Part shown: piece by piece, positions 23,736 to 64,000 of the stretch
How positions within the stretch are numbered: position 1 is the stretch's first letter
Layout of the letters: each line of letters opens with the position of its first letter
Assembly (NCBI GenBank): GCA_019155185.1
Contig: CM032807.1
Location: forward strand, 11,498,700 to 11,562,699
DNA: 64,000 nucleotides
Direction of reading: 5' to 3'
From: Beaufortia kweichowensis
Taxonomy: Eukaryota; Chordata; Actinopteri; Cypriniformes; Gastromyzontidae
Notes under the pieces: model-generated
The model's input: only the letters and a program-made list of their open reading frames with translations
The model's database searches: none
What the model was told of the DNA's origin: nothing
Position numbers and translations under genes: made by a program

Positions 23736-24860
23736 GTCTGAATCCTCTGCTGTCTGACACCCGTCTACAGATTGCACACCCTTATTTGTAAACAGTCCAA
23801 CTTCCTTATGCTCTTTAACACGGTACTTTCCTCCAATGATAATAAATTTAGAACTGACTTAACCTGAAACTGCTAATCATTTTATAAACAAGTCATGTTG
23901 ATATTAAACTGAAATGTGCAAAATTCCAATTGATTTTATTATTTTCAATTTAAATGACAGTAGTTGTTTGTAAACACATTCAAAGTGACAGTGATAATTT
24001 TATACTGTACTCTGTGCTTTTTAAAACGTGTGTTTTTAAATCATTAATTTGTGTCATGTATGAATGAAAACAATAAGCTGCTATAATTTTAAGTCAAGTG
24101 TCCTATTTTATAGATTTTATTATAGACATTTGCAATAATGAAAGCAAAAAATCACCAGCATGACTTTTGGTTTCAACTATAATTGTTCATTGTGTACTGT
24201 ATTTATGTGACAGTAGCATATCGTTTAAAAAATCTAAATAATCTATAGGACAAAATGCATTTTAATATTTATTTTTGTTGCTAGCATACCTTCAGAAAGT
24301 CCCAGGAGTTTTCAGAAATGCTTTTGGTTTCATTTTCATTGTTCTTTATTACCTGATATGTATAAAAAACTACAGCTCAGTAATTATCTAATTTTTATTG
24401 TTTTATAAAAATAAAGATTTTATAATCATAGAAAAGAGAAATGATATATTATTATAAATTATAAAATAGACGTGGACTTTTGTACTATTTTGAATCAATA
24501 AATTAATTTAAATGAATGCTAAAAAGTTTGTTCGTCTCACAAAAAAACATTATTTTTTACAAATACCGCTACTAAAAATACATTTTGGAGCTTTTCGGGA
24601 CTATTTTCAAATACAAGAGTTTGTAGACGTTCGTGCACTAAAGATTACCGGGGCCTTTATTATGGAAACGACATGGGACTTTTATTTCATTGCGGAAGAA
24701 AAATCACCTGATCGCCTCAATGCTTCATGGGTAAAAATCGATCAGCAGGCAGCAGTAGATTTCAACATGTCTGCCGTCGGCTGTCAGTAAAGGAGTTGTT
24801 TGTTTCAGCTCGGCAGCACATCCGTGAGCTCGGTGAAGAGACAGACGACAGCAGGCGCTC
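23736..24860. promoter_or_regulatory. Divergent promoter region of the RING gene and trappc8
   Basis: The two genes start head-to-head, with 1.1 kb between their ATG codons. The last about 170 bases before the trappc8 ATG are CG-richer than the AT-rich remainder (for example 'gtctgccgtcggctgtcagt' and 'gctcggcagcacatccgtg'), which fits a 5' UTR and proximal promoter. No TATA box or specific factor site is claimed. Confidence 0.45.
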
Positions 24861-55829
<30,969 letters not shown>

Positions 55830-56820
55830 GTAACGTTTCTCTAACTTTGATCCAACATTTCTTCAACATTCTGTAAAAAAAAGATGGCACACCTAAATAT
55901 TGGAAGCGGAACGGACTCTGAGATTTTTCTACTTCTTCCTAAAACTAACCGAATTGAAAGAAAAAATTAATTAAAAAGACTTAAACAAATATTTCAACAT
56001 AATACTGCATCTCATGTGCTCGTAAGGTCTGCAATGGCGAGGTGAACACAAACAGACGTCTAGATGTTTCGTCTTAAATACAAAGAATCGTGCATCTGAA
56101 GTGTGAATGAATCTTTTTCTTAATTTATCTCTTTCGTGTCAGCCATGTATCATCACAGGTTTTTCTCTTTTATGTAATATTTTTGTTTTTAGAACTGTGG
56201 AATGATGGTTTGCCCACATATGTTGTAATGTACATTAAATTGGCTATGCGTCTGCCTCAAACCGACCTGCTGGCTATCTCACGGTTGTCCACTGCGCTCT
56301 GTTGCCACAGTAACGAAAAACATCTCTTCCATCCTAGATTAAATCCAGTAAAATTAAACGCTGTAACATGATGAGCTGTGGTTGATATCATTTCAGCTCC
56401 TGAAAGCACTACATGTTCTGTGCTAATGAGGAGTTAAGTGGGATTTTTGTGACCTTATGAGAGGCCAGTTAAACCGGTGTAGTACAATGAGGAACCATCT
56501 TAATGTTTGTAACACAATGGAAGAATCCACGATGCCCTAATAGCAGAGACTACAGAACTGTGACACCAGGAGGAAAATAGTCACTGTCTGTGCGAGTGTA
56601 CACTTTTCTTTATGCATCTGTTTGTGTGTGGATGGGCTGTGCTTTTTCACTGGAACATTTTAATTTTCTACAACCAAACACTCAATCTGTCGTCATCTCC
56701 ACTCCAATGATCCAACTGTTATTTAAATGTATCTACATGACTGCTTTTCTGAAAACATGATGTATTATATTTATAACAAATTACTGTACATAGAATAAAA
56801 TGTAACCAATAACCAAAAAC
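55830..56820 (+). other. trappc8 3' untranslated region (inferred)
   Basis: The sequence after the TGA at 55827-55829 has no further coding signal. A polyadenylation signal AATAAA in 'tagaataaaatg' is at 56794-56799, about 965 bases after the stop. The exact cleavage site is not known. Confidence 0.55.
56794..56799 (+). terminator. Candidate polyadenylation signal of trappc8
   Basis: An AATAAA hexamer downstream of the stop, at a plausible distance and in an AT-rich setting. Confidence 0.5.
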
Positions 56821-58320
56821 CTTGTTGCCTTTTAAGGAAGCTTTTAATTGCTTTACAACACAGAAGTTGCTAGTAACTGTGTTTAATACATTTTTTTCAT
56901 ATTGCTTTGTTTTGTTTTTTATAACGCATACTGTATTCCGTGTATCTGGTGTATTATTGTTGCAAACAATTGCATATAATTGTTTGCATTCAAGGTTAGG
57001 CTGCTAGATAGGGTCTGCTTTATTAGTTCTTGAGTCTATACAATGTTGTGACCCTGAAACCTAAACCATTCACCTTTCGTTACCAATGATCTGGCAAGTT
57101 GAAAGCGGTATTGCACAAGTCATATTACAGATATGTTGTTAAAAAAGAAAACTGCACACTTTAGACATCATCATGGTGCCCTTGGCAGCTGTAACATCAA
57201 AAGTTTCACACATAACAAAGCCCTCACATATTACTTGCTCTAGTGCAAGTGAATTTTTCATCTGAACAACTAGAATTTTAAACTATGCTTCTTTGTTACA
57301 CTTTTCAGTGTTTTCATTTAACTCTAACAAAAAAGTGTTTTGGGATAAGGCATTGTAGTATAGTTTATTATTATTTTTATACATTTGGCAGGCACTTTTT
57401 TTCCATGCATTTTATCAGTTTGCAGTATGTGTTGGCTCTAAAACCCATGACACTGGCTGTGCTATCAGTGCACAGAAACTAGACACATTTTTCCAAGTAG
57501 CCAAATAAGTCGAAATAACTTAATTATATTTCTATGATTATATTCATATTTTATTATATTTATATTTATATTTTGCATTTTAGTGTAGTAACCATGTTTT
57601 TGTAATGGGTTGATATAATTTTTATTACCACAGTTTTAATACAAATAGCATGGTTAAACTTTTGTTACTATAGCAACGGTAATACAAATAAATTATAATT
57701 AAGCAAAAATCATTTTCGTAACCAACTGCAGAATTTTACTATTACGTTACGATTTATTATAGGTTAGAGAGTTGTCCACGTTAAAGTGACGCTCAGTGGG
57801 ATGTTTTATAACTGTTGTCAGGTTAACTTCTGGATACACGTTTCCAGCTACTGGCTCAGTGCATGTGCCCCAGAAGAATTGCGCATTAATCTGTTTCTTT
57901 TTCTTTTTTTTTTTGGAAAAGTGTAGAATTTCCTTTTGTGCACTGTATTGTCTTTATCAGTAAGAAATTTTTAATTGAGATTTAATGTTCCTTTTTAAAA
58001 GTTTGAAAGAACCATATTTAAAATGTGGCAATAGCAACAATCATCACGATATTTTTTTTGACGTTTACGTTACTCATTCAGTTTTATTTTTATAAGTGTT
58101 TCTCGTGTCTCTATTTAAAATAATTTGTGCACATATCCGTTGATATGTTACATAACATAACATATATTTCATTAATTTTATTACATCAGTATATTAATTT
58201 AAACCCCTTTTTATCTCACAAGAAGCCTGTTCAAAATTAGGTCAAGATAATTTCTTTGAGCAATTAATATCTATTAAAACAGTCTTAATAACATGACATT
58301 ATGAATTTCCTTGAGTAACT
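56821..58320. other. Intergenic spacer after trappc8
   Basis: AT-rich sequence with many short ORFs, none with recognisable domains. No gene is supported. Confidence 0.5.
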
Positions 58321-58329
58321 TTCCCTAGT

Positions 58330-58740
58330 AAAACATGCACTGTGTGCGTAAAGGCACGAGAGGCTGGATTACGCGCGCTCGTGTGCTGTCGTCAGAGGTC
58401 GATTGGTTAACAAAACCAGGTTCAGGCATTTTGTACACCTGCTCGTTCACAGAAAGGGAAGTCATTCACAATTTACTGTGCACCACTCTGGAATCACCCG
58501 CACGTACTGGCGCACCCTCGTGCGCAAAATAAACTCTTAATCACCGCGGGTGGACTGATCACCGGATGGTGTCGTCTCGCTTTTGGTCTCCCACGCGCAT
58601 TCACAAGACTGCGCGTGCCACCGCGACGTGGGTCAGAACTGCGGAGCTTTGACAAATGAACCACGGATATATCACAGAACCAAAGGAGGAATCCCTGTGG
58701 CTTCCCAAGGAGAGGCGAGGCTGACGGCTGAAATGGTAGG
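58330..58740 (+). promoter_or_regulatory. CG-rich island, candidate promoter and first exon of an unidentified gene
   Basis: CG dinucleotides are frequent here ('ttacgcgcgctcgtgtgct', 'cacgcgcattcacaagactg', 'ctgcgcgtgccaccgcgac') against an AT-rich, CG-poor surrounding. A plus-strand splice donor candidate, GGCTGAAATG|GTAGGA, lies at 58735/58736, with ATG as the last exon codon. Short ORFs on both strands show no known domain. A non-coding or barely coding first exon of a gene continuing beyond the window would fit. Strand and identity are not settled. Confidence 0.4.
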
Positions 58741-60780
58741 AGAGTGGGGTGATTTTTGGGGATGCTGCGTAAAGGTTGTTTGAGCCCACTTTTCATTGAT
58801 GGATTTTTTCCAGTATATGAACTGTGAGCAGGTGCATTGGGTTAAATAAGACGCAATGAGGCAGATGTGAAGACGAGAGTTTGGTACTGTAAATAAAGGC
58901 ATTGAATAAGACGCGCGCTTTGCGCTTCGTGCTGTATTTGTAATGCTTTACAGTACTCGCGTTCTCTTAAGTTGTGCCCCACAGTGGATTTTTTCACGTT
59001 TCATACACTTGTTGATATCATTTAAGACTTTGGGTCTTGTTATAGCCTGTGACATAAACTATCGCTTCTGTTTTTGGCTCGTTGGAGTGTTGCGCCTCTT
59101 TTCACATACTGCTGTAATAAAACATATTGTAAGTTCAAACTACAAACAACAATTTGGAACAAGGTTTGAGCTATTCCTTGCTTCCTTGTGTCTGTTGCAT
59201 TTTGTTACTTATTTTCATATTTTTACAATTATATTAAGAATTACAAAGCCTGAGATCAATTTTGGCTCACACTGCCTGAGATCTAGTTTGACTCAGCATC
59301 AGCATAGATGGAGAGGTCTGGCATGATGCTTACAGTAAATTTCTCTTCCCAGTACATTTCTTCCCTGACCGCAGCCCCTACTGCAATTAATATGTATACT
59401 AGATAATTGAAAAGCTTAGCCAGGTTAATAAAAAGTATTTTACTGTCAGTTATTTTACTATTCATTTTAATATTTCGTACTTGAATTCTAATATTATCAT
59501 GACAAACTATATTGATACAAATGTATAAGACTCACAAATAAATATTTGACAAATTGTTATCACAATAAACCAAAAATAATGAAAATGTTCATGTTAATAT
59601 TATTTGTAAAAATACAATAAAATACAACAGTCAAGGTTTAAGCATAAAACGTTTAAAAGGCTCAAGCCCAGACTAAAATGTTTGAGCTGTCTTAATGTGC
59701 CTTGTTGTGTTTCAAGATGCACACTAGTAAGGTTTCTTCTAAGGCAAGTTCTTAAATGTCATAATTAAACTAAGGCCTACTCCAGGCTTAATCTAAGCCC
59801 CGTCTGTAAAACCAGGCCATACAGTCTTGGCTGTTTCTTTTAAAAATATTTTTAATACCTGCAATTTTGTATTTGGGTAGTTGACAAATGTCTATGTCTT
59901 ATGGCATAGATAGGATAACTAGGATAAATATTTCTCATCCTATCTGTAACTCCAGCAATGAAGATAAATCTCTCATGCAATATGTTTATTTCTTAAGAGT
60001 TTTGTTTTTCTTAGGACACAGTCACATATTTATTTGTCAACTACCCATTTACATCCAGCAAGTTGCTAATTAAGGTTTTCACAGGTCACACAAAGAACTG
60101 ATGAAACAAATGAGGAAACTACATTTTCAGGATGGGAGGGGCAATGATGTGCTCAGAAAGAGATACGAAGATCATACTTACATGCAATAACAGTGAATGG
60201 GGACTAGAACTGTGAAGCTTTAAAAAATGGAAAAGGAACATTTACAGTGATGATCAAAAACTAGTCATACAGTAGATTTACAAATCTACAATAGATTGGT
60301 GAGGAATGTCCTAGCTTTTCACAGCTATTTTATTGCTTAGAATACAGCATAATATGTAATGCACATATAGTACACATACCTGTACCGTAGAAAAGGTTGC
60401 TGTTTAGATTTACATAAGCAAACACTGAAGATTCTACAATGGGATTATTAATAATACTTTCCATTTTAACAAGCATGTCATATCCGTGGTAAAATGCTGG
60501 ATTTCAGTATTTGGCAAGCATCAAACACATGAGAAACAACTAATGTCATTACTTAAATCACTGGGATTGTGTTAAGAACACATTAATAATATCTGGAAGG
60601 AAGTGGTCAACTGTCAACTCTGCACAAGAAATATAATTAGATGAAAATTTGATTTCAGTGATTTGAGGGAAATGTAAATGTTAAATACTTAAATGTTTGG
60701 TCGAGTCACATAATGAAAAAATAAATGTTGGTTATTCATGTTTAATCAGGACTTTCCAGAGACATAATGACTTTAATACT
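58741..60780. other. Spacer or first intron, repeat-bearing
   Basis: No exon was recognised. About 59455-59600 matches the trappc8 intron 27 repeat at 53395-53640. About 59620-59820 ('gcccagactaaaatgtttg', 'ggcctactccaggcttaat') looks like a dispersed fish repeat. Confidence 0.45.
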
Positions 60781-61020
60781 GTACAAATTTTATATTGTAT
60801 CCTGTAACCCTCACCCTACCCCTAAATCAAACTCTTTCTGCATTTTTACATTTTCAAGTAAACATCATTCAGTATAATTTACAGTATAAGCTGATTTCCT
60901 CATGGGGAACAAAAAAAAAAAAAATGACTGCTATTACTATCTTTATGGAGATATTTGGTCCCTACACTGTAGGTTTACCAAGACCACACACATGTACGCA
61001 CACACGCAAGCAAACACACA
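60781..61020. repeat. Dispersed repeat, 'ccctaccccta...gtaggtttacca' type
   Basis: 'aaccctcaccctacccctaa', 'tctgcatttttacattttca' and 'ctgtaggtttaccaagacca', followed by CA-rich sequence, resemble a repeat common in cyprinid genomes. It precedes the Tc1-like remnant. Confidence 0.45.
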
Positions 61021-61024
61021 TGAG

Positions 61025-61460
61025 AAAACCTGAAGTCCAGATTTATGCTATTCCAAATCGATGGGCATGTCAGGGTCAAAAGATAAATGCCTGGAGCGAT
61101 GTACCCATGCATAGTGAAAACTGTACAAGCATCTGAAGGCAATCTAATGATCTGGGGTTGCTTTAATTGGTCAGGTGTAGGTGCAGCTACACAACAAAAA
61201 TGATGTCAGCTGGCCAGCAATGACCTGGCTGTCAATGGATTTTTTCTTCCATGATGCCACAGGCATATTCCACGATGCTAATGGCAAGGCTCAAATTGTC
61301 AAACATTGGTTCAGGGGCCAATCTTCACACAGAATTGGTCTCCACCATTTCTGACTGACTTTAAGGTGTGCCTGAGAAGGCTTTTACAGAATGGTTTGAC
61401 TCTCCTGTTGTCAACACCAAAATGTAATGCAACTCTGGACAGGAAAAAAATGTGACATTA
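61025..61460 (+). pseudogene. Decayed Tc1-like transposase remnant
   Basis: In broken plus-strand frames the sequence reads GNLMIWGCFNWSGVG (about 61134-61178), then after a stop SMDFFFHDATGIFHDANG and AQIVKHWFRG. These are recognisable as the catalytic-core region of a Tc1-like transposase (W-G-C-F motif, then a D-N-equivalent segment). Several stops and the loss of later motifs show that it is inactive. Terminal repeats were not located. Confidence 0.65.
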
Positions 61461-64000
61461 TGTAAGGTTGTCGCAAGGCAGTATACGTCTGTTGTTCCTT
61501 ATAAAAGGAGAAGGTTTAGACCCATTCATTGTAGATGTGTAAAAAAGAACAGTTAGTAGATTCTAGCAAAGAGGTCACTATAGTGGACAGCTATTACAAA
61601 AGCCATTTCTTGTGTAAGAATTGATGGCATAGTTGCACATAAACACTAACACGAACACTAGTCCATCATCCTGAAAATCCAATGAATTGTCTTAATTCAT
61701 GCATGTAAGGGTTACATTTTTTTCCTTTATTTATTATAGAGAAAAACACATTATTTGGGTCAATAATAATATTTTCGTAAACTAATCCTTTAGGAATCAA
61801 CCGCTGAAAAACACATTGGCTCATATGAATTTACTGTTATTCTCAGTGTCTATGGTGGTTATGACTCATACTGACATTTTTACAAATTTTTGCTTGCATT
61901 TGCCTCTTTAGTTTGAGTGTAGAATTTCGTTCACACTTACTGTATCTTTCACGTGTGACACACTGTTTACTGTACATGTGGTACTGTGGAGTGTTACAAT
62001 ACATAAAGATTGACGGTGTGAATACTTTGGGACATAAGGATTTTCCCTCAGTTTAATAGATAGTGTGTTGTGGTTTTGTTCTTCCTCTATCAGTCTTACC
62101 CTTTCCCATATGTAGAGCTGTGTGTTTTTGTGTAGGGTGTGTATGTGCGTGTTGTTTGCAAAAACCGCATCCATATTTATACTTCGGTGTCCTTGACTGT
62201 GTGTAATCAATGGACTGTTTGGTTGGCTGATTCTCTCCATTTCTCTGGTGAGGATGTCACAGCTGAAGATTGTGATGGAACGGCAGGTGAATTCTCAGAT
62301 TTATCTCTGTGAAGACATGTCTGATCGTGTTTGTAGGAGTGTGTATGGAGTTTCACAAAGACTCCTCTGTTGCATATGTCAGTTTGAAGTGCCAGCACTC
62401 ATCAGCTCAACAGAACTGTCAGAAAAAGCTCAGCGTTGTCGGTTACTGTCTTGATTATTCATCAGTTTGCATCAGCTGCTGTGACGCTGTAAAATTTCAC
62501 TGATAAATCCTGTTGGGGATACTGACTGGTGTCTCTATTTATTCACTGAAATTATTTCAAATGTTCAGGCTGAGGTGAAGATGAGGTGCAGCACTGAAGT
62601 ATCACATTGACATTTAACCCTCTCTTTTTTACTTATAACTTTAGATTTGCTCATAGATCATGTGGTGGCTCCAGGACTCCAGACGTGAGACAGATTGCAA
62701 GGTTGCTAGCAATCAAACTAACACTTGCTAATCCTCAGTATGGATTCGATTTCATGGTTTCTGGTATGTTAGTGATAAGTGCTCTCAGGCCAGACATAGC
62801 TCATATTTAGCTTACATCAAAAATTATATACTCTACTGCTCAAAACTGAAATTGAGTGAAATATTTCCCTTGACTTTACAAACCTTTGATCTGAAGGTGT
62901 ATACTAAGTCTGAATGTTTTGTAGACAAAATATAATTATACAAAACTAAAATTTTGTATAATAAAAATGACTGAATAATGACACACTGTAAAAATTCTTT
63001 GCTGCCTTAAGTCCAATCAAATTGGCTGTTTTTACATTATTTCAAGTTTCAATTTATCAGATTAAGTTGCAATGACTTTAAATAAGTATTCCTGTTTAGC
63101 TAAATTCATTTTATAGGTGAATTTATCATCCCTCAGTATGTATCACAGTACTGATGATGAAAACAGAAAGACAGGTCAGTTTTAAATGCTTCTAGACAGA
63201 GAGGTTGCAAGATACAGAAATCGCTACATTTTCCCACATAAACAAATTCATCATAATCAGAATTTAGATGCAAATCTGCTAATGTGCAGGTAGTAAATCC
63301 ACCCATTTAGTATTAATTTTATTTATTAATAAAATTAATAAATAAATGTTATTAATTTTCATTGATGTGGTGAAAGTTTGCTTGTAAAAATAACTGAAGT
63401 AATAGAAAAACTTACCTGGTATAGCTTTAAAAAAATTATTTATACTTTTGAATTTTCATTTATTAATTTTTCTTGCACCGCAAAATTTAATCCGTTGAGT
63501 GCGTACCAGACTTTCATCAAGAGCTAATCTCTTGTGTTTTGATACCTTGAGCATATACAGTCTGCCTGACTGCCTATGTGTATCTGTATGGAGCTAAAAA
63601 AGTGCCAAAACGATTTGAATTTTATAAATGTGAAGTTTTGCTATGGCGTAATTTCATAAATGCGTATTTTTAAATGGCGAATTTTTTGTTTTGGAATAAT
63701 TTTCAGTTGTATGAAATAAAGATAAATTTTCAAGACCTTTTGCAGAAATTCAGATTGCAGAAATTAGTAAAAAGTTCAGGTCGCGCAGAAAAGGTCAGGG
63801 GTCAAGCTTCCGGTTTCCACAGGGAAGAGTAGAAGATCTCGGATAACCCGTCACAGTAGATGGCAATGACTTTAAGATTGCAGTAGGGTAAAATCTTCCT
63901 GTTTAGCCACAAGATCACTCACTGTTTACAGATATCTGACTTTTTCGATTCAGGAGAGCAAACAAACATGCAATTCATATTTATACATTTTAATCCCTTA
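61461..64000. other. Right end of the window, no gene supported
   Basis: Short ORFs only. 62250-62282 (MSQLKIVMERQ before a GT) is an ORF start with a possible donor but no recognisable family. About 62840-62985 ('ttttgtagacaaaatataat') is a fragment of the GGTACTGTA family. An AT-rich hairpin lies at about 63311-63338. Confidence 0.45.

Noticed and set aside
62250..62454. ORF starting MSQLKIVMERQ as a possible first exon of a new gene
   Set aside because: A possible GT donor follows, but there is no recognisable family, no clear promoter beside it and no second exon found.
63300..63365. AT-rich hairpin (attaattttat, six-base loop, ataaaattaat)
   Set aside because: Simple AT-rich sequence forms such palindromes by chance; no supporting feature nearby.

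Overview
The window looks like a piece of a teleost, probably cyprinid, nuclear chromosome. It is AT-rich, its genes are split by GT-AG introns, and its introns and spacers are full of fish-type short repeats. These include TTAA-flanked 'AGGGATAGTTCACCC' elements, an hAT-type element with an 8-bp target-site duplication, V-SINE-like tails, a decayed Tc1-like transposase and long CT/GA/GT microsatellites. No bacterial genes, CRISPR arrays, rRNA genes or recognisable tRNA genes were seen. The species call is an inference.

Six protein-coding genes are supported by exon-by-exon reading with consistent splice phases. From left to right: (1) 900-2935, minus strand, the first five coding exons of a tensin-family gene (most like tensin-3), which runs off the left edge. 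(2) 5910-7965, minus, marveld3, three exons. (3) 9480-15234, plus, an MCM3 replicative helicase subunit, 17 exons, 804 residues. (4) about 15538-19819, minus, a membrane meprin-beta-like astacin protease, 13 exons plus an inferred final stop exon, about 688 residues. (5) 21136-23735, minus, a RING plus paired zinc-finger ubiquitin ligase of the RNF114/125/138/166 group, 8 exons, 300 residues. (6) 24861-55829, plus, trappc8, 30 exons, about 1,477 residues, with one apparent single-base deletion in exon 16.

The genes do not form a pathway. mcm3 and the meprin gene are tail-to-tail. marveld3 and mcm3 are head-to-head, as are the RING gene and trappc8. From memory, human MEP1B, RNF125/RNF138 and TRAPPC8 lie close together on 18q12.1, so the right part looks like conserved vertebrate synteny, while tensin, marveld3 and mcm3 appear joined by rearrangement.

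From 55,830 to 64,000 there is the trappc8 3' UTR, then repeat-rich spacer. A CG-rich segment at about 58,330-58,740 looks like the promoter and first exon of a further gene that could not be identified.

No new biological system is evident. The observations most worth checking are the trappc8 frameshift, the RING domain with lysine at the usual histidine position, the meprin lacking an EGF module, the tensin phosphatase loop that keeps both catalytic Cys and Arg, and several nested transposon insertions.
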